A stretch of DNA of 64,000 nt from DFXE01 sp032054765 (lineage in GTDB: Bacteria; Bacteroidota; Bacteroidia; Bacteroidales; Tannerellaceae), in NCBI GenBank assembly GCA_032054765.1, contig DAMBSC010000003.1:248001-312000 (forward strand), read 5' to 3'. A program made the translations under genes and the position numbers. Positions within the stretch are counted from its first letter, which is position 1, and each line of letters starts with the position of its first letter. The notes below the pieces were generated by a model. The model saw only the letters and a list, made by a program, of their open reading frames with translations. It did not search any database and was not told the origin of the DNA. Shown in pieces: positions 55,163 through 63,380 of this stretch.

Positions 55163-55186
55163 AAGAGCCCATGTGACAGGTGGGCT
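55163..55186 (+). terminator. Terminator after the 302-residue gene
   Basis: Stem AGCCCAT/GTGGGCT with a short loop followed by TCTTT, 10 bp after the stop codon at 55156. Confidence 0.65.
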
Positions 55187-55229
55187 TCTTTAGACTACAA
55201 GTCCTCTTAAACTCAATAATTTTCAGATT

Positions 55230-55284
55230 TGAGACAAAACTATTTAGTGGTATATAAGTACTAATCTCATAATTCTGTCTCATT
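55230..55284. promoter_or_regulatory. TGAGAC ... GTCTCATT dyad element, upstream copy
   Basis: TGAGACAAAA at 55230 and GTCTCATT at 55277 face each other with a 47-bp offset, preceded by a half-like TCTCATAATTCT. The same element with the same offset lies at 57175-57229 after the helicase-like gene. It ends 31 bp before the ATG of that gene. Confidence 0.6.
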
Positions 55285-55314
55285 CAATCAATTAACAATT
55301 TAACATTTACCCTC

Positions 55315-57153
55315 ATGGCAGATGTACTACTTTTCATTAAAGACGTTGATTTAGACGAGAATCAATACATGACTGATTTGTATCCAGACGGGATGCCTTC
55401 TGATACGGTTATCAAGAAAACTCTTACGGGTATAAGAGCAACTACCTGTGAATTGGAAGCGCCACATGATTCTATAATAATTGTACCTAATGTACCTGTC
55501 ATTGAAGGTAAGCAGGAAAAGTATTCTAAGATATTAGGCGTGAAACAGGGTGTAAATTCTTTTGACATTGCTCATTATCTCCTGAATGACGGCGTTGAAT
55601 TCAAGAAGATATTAACGACCCCTGAAAGTTACGGGAAGGTGAAAGAGGCTTTTCAACGGACAGGTATTGATATGTACCAAGATTACACACTTATGATTGA
55701 TGAATGTGAGAAAGCTGTACAGGAAGCGGATTTCAGACCTGACATTATTGAGCCGTACTTTGACCTATTCAATTTTAAAAGTAAGTTCCTAATATCTGCT
55801 ACACCTCTATTTCCTAATCTTAAAGGTTTTGAGAACAACCTGTTTTACGGGATTAATATCAAGCCAACATTCTCTTACCAGAAAGATTTATCACTCATTG
55901 CTACTAATAATGTACCAGAAGAATTTAGCAGGCAAATTGCCATGAACAGTACGAATAAGAAAGCTATATTCTTGAATTCTCCAACCTATGCAAAGATGTT
56001 GATTGACAGGCATGAAATTAAGCATTGCTCTAAAGTTTACACTTCTGCTGACGGTATAAAGGATTTAAAGAAGGAGGGCTATATGACCACTGACAGATTC
56101 CAACTGAATGAGACATTGCAACAGTATAGCTTCTTTACAAGCAGATTTTATTCAGCAGTTGATTTGGAAACGGAAGACAAACCTGATATAATCATGGTAA
56201 CTGATTGTTTGAGTAAACGGCAGACCATGATAGACCCTTATACCCATGCTATTCAGATTACAGGACGCTTCCGTTTTGGAATGGGAAGTATTACTCATAT
56301 AACCAATTATAACAATAAGATTGCAGTTAAGAGTAGAGAGGATATGCTACAACAGATTAAGGAGCAGAAGGGTCTGTATGATGCCATTAAAGTTCTAAAG
56401 GAAGCAGAGACAGGAGGAGGACGGGCATTGTTAAAAGAGATTGAAGATAGAACTCCATTTGCCAGATTCATATTTAAAGAAGGACGGTTTAAAGGTAAGA
56501 CTAATCCGTTCTTGATTGAATGTTTCCTTGAGAAGGAGAAGGTCAAAGGGTTTTATAAACACCCTCTCCATTTAAAAGATGCGTATGTGAACACTAAATA
56601 TTTCAACGTTACTTACCATTATGAAAAGTATGCTGTTAGTTCAGGTATTATTGGAGTTACGAGTAAGCGATTGAGTAAGAAGCGGAAGATTGAAATTGTT
56701 GAACGGCTAAAAGTGCTTAAACCAAGCGGACTAAAATTAATCATTTTGACCAATGAACAAGAATTAGAATTATCTAATCTATGGGAAGAAGCATCTACAT
56801 TGTGCCATTTTTATGAACTACATGGAGCGGATAAGATTGTTGAACTTGATTATGATTTGACGGCAATTAAAAGGGAGCTAAAAACTTACAATAAGAAACA
56901 ACTCTATATTGTGCCGTTAAAGGACATTTACAACTATTTTGAATTGGGTACTGCCTATCCAGAGAATAAGATACAAGATGTTCTCCAAAGCATTTATAAT
57001 AAGTATCATTTGGTTGATGATGATGGTAAACCATTGAGAGCTAAAGGAACTTACCTGAATAAGTACTTTAAAGCGTCTGACAGGAAGTCTATTCCACATT
57101 CCAGAGAGAAGGGTTATACTCCATTAGAACGGAAATTCCTTTTAGAGGACTGA
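55315..57153 (+). CDS. SF2 helicase-like protein with altered Walker A
   Basis: 612 residues. Helicase-type marks in order: KKTLTGIRATTCELE in the place of motif I (the GKT is replaced by RATT), DSIIIVPNVPVIEGK (motif Ia), MIDECEKAV (motif II, DECE), FLISATPLFP (motif III, SATP), IIMVTDCLSKRQTM (motif V area) and IQITGRFRFGM (motif VI, QxxGRxR). The family is known to me from mobile elements of Bacteroidetes; normal helicases have GKT, so ATP use is open. The second half is a family-specific domain of unknown role. It is flanked on both sides by the same dyad element, which suggests control by one regulator. Confidence 0.7.
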   Translation: MADVLLFIKDVDLDENQYMTDLYPDGMPSDTVIKKTLTGIRATTCELEAPHDSIIIVPNVPVIEGKQEKYSKILGVKQGVNSFDIAHYLLNDGVEFKKILTTPESYGKVKEAFQRTGIDMYQDYTLMIDECEKAVQEADFRPDIIEPYFDLFNFKSKFLISATPLFPNLKGFENNLFYGINIKPTFSYQKDLSLIATNNVPEEFSRQIAMNSTNKKAIFLNSPTYAKMLIDRHEIKHCSKVYTSADGIKDLKKEGYMTTDRFQLNETLQQYSFFTSRFYSAVDLETEDKPDIIMVTDCLSKRQTMIDPYTHAIQITGRFRFGMGSITHITNYNNKIAVKSREDMLQQIKEQKGLYDAIKVLKEAETGGGRALLKEIEDRTPFARFIFKEGRFKGKTNPFLIECFLEKEKVKGFYKHPLHLKDAYVNTKYFNVTYHYEKYAVSSGIIGVTSKRLSKKRKIEIVERLKVLKPSGLKLIILTNEQELELSNLWEEASTLCHFYELHGADKIVELDYDLTAIKRELKTYNKKQLYIVPLKDIYNYFELGTAYPENKIQDVLQSIYNKYHLVDDDGKPLRAKGTYLNKYFKASDRKSIPHSREKGYTPLERKFLLED

Positions 57154-57174
57154 TTACTTAAAGTGTCCAAATTG

Positions 57175-57229
57175 TGAGACAAAATTGTGAAACTATCTTG
57201 TATAGACCTACTCATAAAATTGTCTCATT
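57175..57229. promoter_or_regulatory. TGAGAC ... GTCTCATT dyad element, downstream copy
   Basis: TGAGACAAAA at 57175 and GTCTCATT at 57222, the same 47-bp offset as at 55230. It starts 21 bp after the helicase-like stop. Confidence 0.6.
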
Positions 57230-57292
57230 TTGGCGCTAATGAATGAAATTGTACATCTTATGTCTTAATTATAAATGAGAGCAATAACTTTA

Positions 57293-57481
57293 CTACTTCT
57301 TAGGCTTTAAACGTGACTTCTTCTTACGATTCTTCTCATCTTCAAACATGGACGGGAAATATTTTCTTGCTAAGTCAATATCCATAGGTCGCATGGTAGT
57401 TTCATAAATCTCAATCTTCCTTAGTTCATCTGGAACGAATACAACATCGTCTTCCTTACTCGATTTCGGTTTTAACTGCAT
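57293..57481 (-). CDS. Small basic hypothetical protein
   Basis: 62 residues, acidic in the middle and very basic at the end (KNRKKKSRLKPKK). Its ATG lies inside the last codons of the next small gene upstream (57472-57633), a 10-bp overlap, so the pair is a translationally coupled operon. No known domain. A nucleic-acid-binding role would fit the tail. Confidence 0.5.
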   Translation of the reverse strand: MQLKPKSSKEDDVVFVPDELRKIEIYETTMRPMDIDLARKYFPSMFEDEKNRKKKSRLKPKK

Positions 57482-57633
57482 GGTTTAATATAATAAGTAT
57501 GTTTAATTCGATTAATCTGACGTCTTAACTTGATATAGCCCTGATGCTGCAACCAGATAGCTATATGCAATCTTGAATCTCTGATACCTTCGTTAATGGC
57601 TATTTTCCGTAGCTGTTTAAAAGTATATTCCAT
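57472..57633 (-). CDS. Small HTH-like protein of 53 residues
   Basis: A frame from ATG 57633: MEYTFKQLRKIAINEGIRDS, then RLHIAIWLQHQGYIKLRRQI and a basic end. The spacing of helices with QGYIKLRRQ at the end looks like a small winged-helix or HTH unit, an inference from pattern only. It overlaps the start of the following 62-residue gene by 10 bp, which supports both as genes. Confidence 0.45.
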   Translation of the reverse strand: MEYTFKQLRKIAINEGIRDSRLHIAIWLQHQGYIKLRRQINRIKHTYYIKPCS

Positions 57634-57678
57634 TGTCGTGGTTTGGTTAGTTAATCAAATATGACGCTTAATCTAATT

Positions 57679-58176
57679 CTAATCGGTAAAACGGCTCATC
57701 ATTGTATATTCACCATTCATTATAGTACCATCAATAACCCAGCCGTCTTTCTTATAAAGTTCAATTGCTGCCACGTTGCTACTATGAACTCCTAAGCTAA
57801 TTTCTTTAATACCTCTATCTGCTACATTCTTATAAAGTTTTCTTAATAGCATAGAAGCAATCCCCATTCTTCTATATCCAGAAACTACTGCAATTGTTAA
57901 TTCTGGCATAGGGTATTTAACAACATGAACCGACTCTGGAAATATGCGAATCCATGCAGCGCCTATTGGCTCCCCAGATTGGGATTCAGCAATAACACCT
58001 ACTTCTGATGCTCGTGGCCAATCTTTAATATACATCTCCGTCTCTGGGTAATCTGCCAACTTTTCCAGTTCAATATCTTGTTGGGATGCTTTAGTTGCTT
58101 CAAGCAGCATAAGGGTCATAAATGGGACATCACTTGAATGTGCTTCCCGAATTTTATAGCTGATTGAGTTATTCAT
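57679..58176 (-). CDS. GNAT-family N-acetyltransferase
   Basis: 165 residues with the GNAT fold: YKIREAHSSDVPFMTLM as beta1-alpha1, then GAAWIRIFPESV, the strand PELTIAVVSGYRRMGIASML with the acetyl-CoA loop (GYRRMGIAS, the Q/RxxGxG/A motif), and EISLGVHSSNVAAIELYKKDGW. It transfers acetyl from acetyl-CoA to an amine; the substrate is not known. It stands alone with its own start, 45 bp after the 53-residue gene start region. Confidence 0.88.
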   Translation of the reverse strand: MNNSISYKIREAHSSDVPFMTLMLLEATKASQQDIELEKLADYPETEMYIKDWPRASEVGVIAESQSGEPIGAAWIRIFPESVHVVKYPMPELTIAVVSGYRRMGIASMLLRKLYKNVADRGIKEISLGVHSSNVAAIELYKKDGWVIDGTIMNGEYTMMSRFTD

Positions 58177-58455
58177 TGAGTTATCAAATTAATCTTGTAA
58201 TGCAAAAGTAATTAATTTACATGATAATTATCTGTGAATAGAAATATCCCGAAATGGAAAGTGTGTCGAGATTTTGAAACGGGAATCTTATCTTTCTTGA
58301 TGTTATACAAAGGTACTAAGTATTAGGCAGTCAGTAAAATGGTAGGCAAGTAATCTGTATAACACATTCTTAGATATAATCCTTTGTAAAAGCGGTATGT
58401 GGTTAAGTCCACTTGGTAGAATAATTTCACATGAAATAGTTCTCTCATCAGAAGA

Positions 58456-58486
58456 TTGTTCGATTACTCAAAGTTCAGTATATTTG
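58456..58486 (+). promoter_or_regulatory. Promoter of the acidic protein gene
   Basis: TTG at 58456-58458 and TATATTTG at 58479-58486 with 20 bp between, 21 bp before the ATG at 58508. It lies inside the longer open frame from 58397 and so argues for the shorter start. Confidence 0.65.
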
Positions 58487-58507
58487 TCCTATAAATTGTC
58501 AAGAAAT

Positions 58508-58843
58508 ATGAAAAGTGATATTTATCCAGTATGTGGTGAGATCGTTTATGATGAAGATATCTTCGTTGTCCGCAAGAATTATAATGATAATCTTTTTTAT
58601 ATACTTACTTGCGATAATGAGCCTGTTGATGGTGGATATAAGTCTATTAAAGATTGTGAAGAACGTATCGGCGAGGAATATGTCGTAGGTGAATATCAAA
58701 TTGTCTATGATGAGTATGGCTATTATATTCATGACGATTCGGGTAATTACATTCTCGATGAATCGGGTAATGAATTAATATTCAATAGATTAGACGACGC
58801 TCAGGCTTATATACGAAGTGTATTAAGTGATAACTTTTCCTAA
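58508..58843 (+). CDS. Small acidic Tyr-rich hypothetical protein
   Basis: 111 residues from MKSDIYPVCGEIVYDEDIF; the frame is open back to 58397 but a good promoter lies in between. It has 25 acidic and 8 basic residues and many tyrosines. The unit DDSGNY/DESGNE occurs twice (residues about 75-92). No signal, no TM, no known domain. Small strongly acidic proteins in mobile elements are at times DNA mimics that block host defence; this is only a possibility. The gene stands alone. Confidence 0.55.
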   Translation: MKSDIYPVCGEIVYDEDIFVVRKNYNDNLFYILTCDNEPVDGGYKSIKDCEERIGEEYVVGEYQIVYDEYGYYIHDDSGNYILDESGNELIFNRLDDAQAYIRSVLSDNFS

Positions 58844-59010
58844 ATCGGCATATTCAACATCATTGAGCGATATATCTCTATTCTATACCAGAACTGGAAA
58901 ATGTTGTATATTACAAATTCGTTTACAAATATATTTTCAAATAATTTACGAGTGATCTGGAAAATTTGACTTGTCTGGAGTGGGAATATTCGGATTGGCT
59001 TTAGAGTAAT

Positions 59011-59691
59011 TCACCTAACATCAAGCCCTGATTCATCTCTCATCTGGTGTATAAGAGTTTCACATTTAAAAAGTATTTCTCCAACCTTATTATATACATC
59101 TTTTTCTGATGATTTGTTTAGATAATAATTATCAATTAAAAGTTTTAAATAAGTAGTTTCCAATTCAAGTTCCTTTACTAATAATGAAACCTTACTAGAC
59201 ATAAACAGATGTAATCCTGATACTTGAGATGAGATTGAAGTGAAAGGTGTAATATCATTCATTATTTGACGAAATAAAGCGTATTTATCAACCTTCTCAA
59301 TATTTTCACGTATAGAATTATACTCAGATACTCTCTGATGATATAATTTGTCTATTCTTTCGCAATCTATACAGTTCTTGTCTCCATTCTTACAATCTGC
59401 TACAATTTTTTTAAATTCATCTTGAAGATATATTATCTCTGAATCTTTCTGGTCTAACTCCTGTTTAGTGTTAGTAAGTCTTAATGCCAATGAACTTAGT
59501 TCATCAATTGTTAGGTGAAACGCATTAAAAAGGACAAAGCGATATTTATAAATTACATCTATTAATTCAACATACTTACTGCGTTTAATATCACTTTTCT
59601 TCTCTTTCTTCTCAATTAGATACTTGTATGCGATCCAGAGACTACTTAGTATAAATCCAATTACCGCCCAATATTCTTTAAGCCATTCCAT
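59011..59691 (-). CDS. Membrane-anchored coiled-coil hypothetical protein
   Basis: 226 residues. One N-terminal TM segment (WAVIGFILSSLWIAYKYLI, residues about 8-26) is followed by a basic stretch and a long helical cytoplasmic part with coiled-coil character (LALRLTNTKQELDQKDSEI). Three cysteines lie close together at NCIDCER and before it (ADCKNGDKNC), perhaps a metal site. I do not recognise the family. Single-TM proteins with long helical tails are frequent in island-borne defence loci, but nothing here proves that. It stands alone. Confidence 0.55.
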   Translation of the reverse strand: MEWLKEYWAVIGFILSSLWIAYKYLIEKKEKKSDIKRSKYVELIDVIYKYRFVLFNAFHLTIDELSSLALRLTNTKQELDQKDSEIIYLQDEFKKIVADCKNGDKNCIDCERIDKLYHQRVSEYNSIRENIEKVDKYALFRQIMNDITPFTSISSQVSGLHLFMSSKVSLLVKELELETTYLKLLIDNYYLNKSSEKDVYNKVGEILFKCETLIHQMRDESGLDVR

Positions 59692-60164
59692 TATAATTCA
59701 ATATTACTATTTATTAATGTATCAAAGATACAGAATAACTCAAATAGTATAGAGTTTAAAACTCATTTCTTAGGATTACATTTTACTATAAAAGTATACG
59801 GCACAAACGCAAGTACAGGTACTTGTAAAATCCCCCCTGCCCTTTACTAAGCATAGACCTTTATTATTCAGCATAGTTGCTACATAATGCTGTAAAATTA
59901 TATTAATCCATAGCTGAAATAGTTGTAAATGATGCACAAGATACCCTTGTTTCCATATATTCCCCTCTACCTACTTATAGAAAAATTAGCTTGCTAAAGT
60001 GAACTTGTGCCTAATAATCAAGCCGTTTCAAAATAAGATTCATTCTTGCTCTGGAATGGCTGTTCTATGTGATTCTATAAGCAAACGCACATTCAGTTCT
60101 TGAAACGGGATAGATTCATTTCAGCAAACTATTTCCTGCAATTCATTTGATTACTAATCAACTA
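59692..60164. other. Gene-free spacer
   Basis: Only very short frames (up to 22 codons) are found. There are two loosely similar stretches with GATTCATT near 60036 and 60110. I see no RNA gene or clear promoter. It ends at the left copy of the 27-bp inverted repeat. Confidence 0.4.
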
Positions 60165-60191
60165 AGGCAATTAATCACTATTTTACACTAA
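60165..60191. repeat. 27-bp inverted repeat, left copy
   Basis: A perfect inverse of 63701-63727. It begins AGGCAATTAATCACT. The sequences outside and inside the two copies differ. Confidence 0.92.
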
Positions 60192-60204
60192 CTATATAAT
60201 TAAA

Positions 60205-60229
60205 AACCCCTATGTTGTATATAGGGGTT
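60205..60229 (-). terminator. Terminator of the transposase/KilA-N transcript
   Basis: A 9-bp stem (AACCCCTAT / ATAGGGGTT) with a 7-base loop and a TTTAATT tail on the minus strand, 12 bp after the KilA-N stop. Confidence 0.75.
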
Positions 60230-60240
60230 CCGCTATTCCT

Positions 60241-61191
60241 CTATTCCTCTTTTCTTCTATCTTTATTTATATTGTAATTTAATGCTGTTTTAAAGTTTAT
60301 ATTTAATTCAGAAGGATCTTCTTTTTCATTTTTAGAATCTACATAAGTAGAATCTGATACTTTTTTTATTGATTTAATATAATCGTAATTATCTAATAAT
60401 TTTCTCTGATCTTGAATTGTCTCGCATATTATCCGAAAACGATCTTGTTTGCTGATTCCTCTTTTGATAAGAGTTGAGTTAAGGCTTTCAATATTAGAAA
60501 GAATTGCTAATTCGTTAATGCTAGCCATATCTCTTATGTTTTCGTTGTTTAATGCCCTATTAACATTTGCTTCTCTCCAATCTTTAGCTGTACATCCAAA
60601 TAGTGCAACATTTAACATATCTGCTTCATCAGCATATAATAACCATTCTTTCTGTTTTGCATAACCAGCATTAGGTACTATATAGTTTTTAATTGCGTCT
60701 GTATGAACATGATAGTTTGCTTTACTAAGAATTCTTTTTACGTCCCATTCAAGACCATATTGGTTATTTTCAATTTCTTTTAATCTTTGATATTCTTTTA
60801 CTATATATAATTGGAAAACAGGGCTTATCCACATACCGAAATTAAACGCTATATCTTTATGAGCATATGTTCCACCGTATCTTCCAGTTTTAGCCAAAAT
60901 GCCTATTGCATTAGTTTTTTCAACCCATTCTTTTACGCTTATCTTGTAACTATTTGATCCTGAGCGCTGTCTAATTATGGCGAATTCGCCATAATTAAAG
61001 TTAGGATTATTTATAGACTCCCATGCGGATAAATAGTCTAAAGTATTTGCATTTCTTAACCAATCACTAACAAAAAATTCACCATCCTTGGCTTTAATCA
61101 TATCTGTTAAGCAGATATAATCTTCATTGTCTACAGCTACTATAGATATTTCTACATCTTGGACAAGAAGTTTATTATATTTTGCTGTCAT
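60241..61191 (-). CDS. KilA-N domain protein
   Basis: 316 residues with the KilA-N DNA-binding domain in the first about 130: VEISIVAVDNEDYICLTDMI, FFVSDWLRNANTLDYLSAWE, SVKEWVEKTNAIGILAKTGR and GGTYAHKDIAFNFGMWISPVF. The C-terminal part is helical and polar. KilA-N proteins are common in phages, large viruses and mobile elements and bind DNA. Its start lies inside the end of the transposase gene (17-bp overlap), so it is translated with it and behaves as a passenger gene of the insertion sequence. Confidence 0.88.
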   Translation of the reverse strand: MTAKYNKLLVQDVEISIVAVDNEDYICLTDMIKAKDGEFFVSDWLRNANTLDYLSAWESINNPNFNYGEFAIIRQRSGSNSYKISVKEWVEKTNAIGILAKTGRYGGTYAHKDIAFNFGMWISPVFQLYIVKEYQRLKEIENNQYGLEWDVKRILSKANYHVHTDAIKNYIVPNAGYAKQKEWLLYADEADMLNVALFGCTAKDWREANVNRALNNENIRDMASINELAILSNIESLNSTLIKRGISKQDRFRIICETIQDQRKLLDNYDYIKSIKKVSDSTYVDSKNEKEDPSELNINFKTALNYNINKDRRKEE

Positions 61192-62104
61192 AAATTAGTT
61201 CTTTATAAGTAATCCGATTTTCCATATTACAAAGTAACATATTAAATCTGATATATTCTGAAACTTTTCTTGTATTGTATCTGAATGATTGAGCATTTAC
61301 GTACAGTTGTAAATGTTTTTTAGATATCCAGTGATGTATGCCGATTATCATCCGTTTTAGGTGGCTCCAGTAGCACTCTATATTGTTTGTAGATATCCGA
61401 CCTATTACGTAGTTTCCTATTTTATGATAAACAACACCATGATTGTAGGCTTCATTCAATTTTCTGTAGGCTCCCCATTCATCAGTATAAACATTTGATC
61501 CTTTTTCTATATGATCATTTATTAATGGTGTTAAAGTTTTTCTTTTTGTGTCGGGCACAACGATTGCTATAACATCACCATCCCTTTTAATCATTCCAAA
61601 AACAGGCGTTTTATCCTTACTGCTTCTGCCCTGAGATTTTTTTACTTTTTTATCTTTATGTCTGTTTTTATTTTTTCCTCCTATATAAGCCTCATCTAGT
61701 TCCACCTCATTATCCAGTTTTTTATCTTCTGATAGATTGCCGAAACATCTTCTTATTCTCTGTAGAATAAACCATGCAGTACGTTGTGTTACCCCCATAT
61801 CTTTGGCCAACTGTGGGGAAGAGATTCCTTTCTTGTGACATGTGGCTAACCACATTGCTAAAAACCATTTCTGAAGTGGAATTTTTGAATTGTCGAAAAG
61901 CGTATTGGTCTTTACATTAAAATACTTTCCGGTATTCTTACATCGGTATTTATTACCCTTACACTTATAAACTTTAGACTCTGCATCGAATGGAGATATA
62001 ACATTTCCATCCCATCTAAGTTGTTCTAAATGGTCAATACAAGATTGTTCAGTCGGAAATGATTCCAATAACTCTGGTATTGATTTAAAGTCTTTATTGA
62101 TCAT
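61175..62104 (-). CDS. IS1595-family transposase
   Basis: 309 residues of the ISXO2/IS1595 type. The DDE-type core is complete by pattern: VELDEAYIGGK, VYTDEWGAYRKL, and STNNIECYWSHLKR (Asn/Glu third position). The N-terminal zinc ribbon is decayed: the usual CPxC is replaced by SPFD and only single cysteines remain (YKCKGNKYRCKN). It overlaps the KilA-N gene by 17 bp. I could not find the terminal inverted repeats of the element with certainty. The nearest inverted repeat pair is the 27-mer at 60165 and 63701, which encloses three more genes. Confidence 0.9.
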   Translation of the reverse strand: MINKDFKSIPELLESFPTEQSCIDHLEQLRWDGNVISPFDAESKVYKCKGNKYRCKNTGKYFNVKTNTLFDNSKIPLQKWFLAMWLATCHKKGISSPQLAKDMGVTQRTAWFILQRIRRCFGNLSEDKKLDNEVELDEAYIGGKNKNRHKDKKVKKSQGRSSKDKTPVFGMIKRDGDVIAIVVPDTKRKTLTPLINDHIEKGSNVYTDEWGAYRKLNEAYNHGVVYHKIGNYVIGRISTNNIECYWSHLKRMIIGIHHWISKKHLQLYVNAQSFRYNTRKVSEYIRFNMLLCNMENRITYKELIYDSKI

Positions 62105-62205
62105 ACTGATTGATTTATTTCAAGCAAATATAAGAATAAATTTACATAAAAAGAAAAATATTGTGTATATATGTTCTAATTATTATTCTGTATATGTTTT
62201 AAGCA

Positions 62206-62661
62206 TTACTTGATAGGCTCAATTTTTACCTCAATGTGTATTTTAGTTGTACCTTTTACGGTTTTAGAAATCATAATAATATTAAGACCATTCCTGTACA
62301 AATAAGTTGATTCGATTGTTTGGTTTTTATTGTCTAAATTATATTTTATCATATTCTTATCCTTTGTAAATTTATCAAATAAAGGAAGAATTACATTTTG
62401 ATCTCCTATTATATGAGCATTGGTTACTCCTGCGGAATTATGTACAAGATACATGTAATCCTTTGTTAAACTTTTTACACTAACGACTTGAAATAATTCA
62501 TCTTTTACATATATATTCTCGCATTTAAAACTATCATCCTCTTTATGTAATTGGTGCAGTTGTTGCACTGTCTTTCCTATTTGAAAAAATCTTTCTGTTT
62601 CTTGCGCATAATTAATTGTGGTTTTGCATAAAAGTAAAATAAATAGAACTATTTGTTTCAT
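62206..62661 (-). CDS. Secreted hypothetical protein downstream of a structured leader
   Basis: 151 residues with a signal peptide (MKQIVLFILLLCKTTINYAQ). The mature part is a beta-rich small domain (FQVVSVKSLTKDYMYLVHN, NGLNIIMISKTVKGTTKIHI) with no known family. No promoter is seen in the 40 bp before the ATG. The nearest promoter box is at 62889-62896, upstream of the structured RNA with terminator, so the gene is probably expressed only by read-through of that leader. Function unknown. Confidence 0.6.
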   Translation of the reverse strand: MKQIVLFILLLCKTTINYAQETERFFQIGKTVQQLHQLHKEDDSFKCENIYVKDELFQVVSVKSLTKDYMYLVHNSAGVTNAHIIGDQNVILPLFDKFTKDKNMIKYNLDNKNQTIESTYLYRNGLNIIMISKTVKGTTKIHIEVKIEPIK

Positions 62662-62701
62662 TTCTTTAATATTGGTCTTCTGTTCCCTTGGAAGATTATT
62701 T

Positions 62702-62883
62702 AAAAAAAGAAAGCGTGGGACTCCAAATCTATTTTACTCTGAGGCACTGGTATACCTTAATGCACAAACAAACTTGTAGCCCACGCCTATACTGGCGCGA
62801 GCGTCAAGCCTATTTTTGAGTGCATTAAAAATTACCAGTTTTTCAGAGTCTCAAAAATATCTGACGCTTTCGGATTATCTTAT
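62702..62883 (-). ncRNA. Structured RNA with two alternative folds and terminator, candidate leader switch
   Basis: Read on the minus strand from about 62883. Fold 1: hairpin AGCGTCA (62868-62862) with TGACGCT (62806-62800) plus ATTTTTGAG with CTCAAAAAT (62858-62850 and 62820-62812), and a terminator stem GCGTGGG (62786-62780) with CCCACGC (62719-62713), then TTTCTTTTTTT. Fold 2: a long helix of 62849-62820 with 62765-62736 (blocks of 7, 7 and 9 bp with 3x3 and 4x4 inner loops), closed by GAAAGCGT (62871-62864) with ACGCTTTC (62716-62709). The folds exclude each other because the closing strand of fold 2 takes up both the 5' hairpin strand and the terminator strand. All pairings are read directly; the switch role is inferred. 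An independent small RNA (6S-like hairpin) is the alternative. Confidence 0.6.
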
Positions 62884-62888
62884 TATCG

Positions 62889-62896
62889 CAAAGATA
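62889..62896 (-). promoter_or_regulatory. -7 box of the structured RNA
   Basis: CAAAGATA on + is TATCTTTG on the minus strand, a TAnnTTTG match, which would start RNA near 62883, just before the first helix. Confidence 0.6.
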
Positions 62897-63005
62897 TAAA
62901 ACCATAAATACAAATACTGATTAAAATGTATTAATTTGTTTTAAAATTAAGTGACGGCATTATTTGTTTGATAGCTTTGTGATGGCTAATATTTAAGTCA
63001 AACAC

Positions 63006-63380
63006 ATGGATACTCTTAAGTTTTTAGAATTTAAAAAAAGTAGAGATTTTACACTAGATTATCAAGCTTCTCAAGATGATTTTTACTGTCGTATGGATAG
63101 TTATAAATTTGACAACCCAAAAGGATTGACTTTTGAGATATGCACTGTAGTTAATATCTCAACACCCAAAGAGGTTTTTTATGCGGTATCTTCTACATTT
63201 TATCTTATACAATCCATGTATGTAGATGAAGAATTTTTATCTCTTTGTAAAAAACTGATGCAATCACATCTGAAGAGGCAAGCTGACTATATCCACTGCA
63301 AAACTGGTAATGCCATTGACACAGTTATTTTTTTGGAAGAAAGCGAACGAAAGATAAGTTCTTTATTTCATAAGACTTGA
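63006..63380 (+). CDS. Hypothetical island protein, 124 residues
   Basis: A soluble protein opening MDTLKFLEFKKSRDFTLDYQ, with a beta-rich first half and a helical second half (EEFLSLCKKLMQSHLKRQAD). No known domain is recognised. It is divergent from the structured RNA and convergent with the next gene, overlapping its end by 13 bp. The start has an alternative none nearby. Function unknown. Confidence 0.5.
   Translation: MDTLKFLEFKKSRDFTLDYQASQDDFYCRMDSYKFDNPKGLTFEICTVVNISTPKEVFYAVSSTFYLIQSMYVDEEFLSLCKKLMQSHLKRQADYIHCKTGNAIDTVIFLEESERKISSLFHKT

Noticed and set aside
62702..62883. 6S RNA
   Set aside because: The long hairpin with closing stem fits in part, but the RNA lies in an accessory island, has a second full fold and precedes a promoterless gene; kept only as an alternative.
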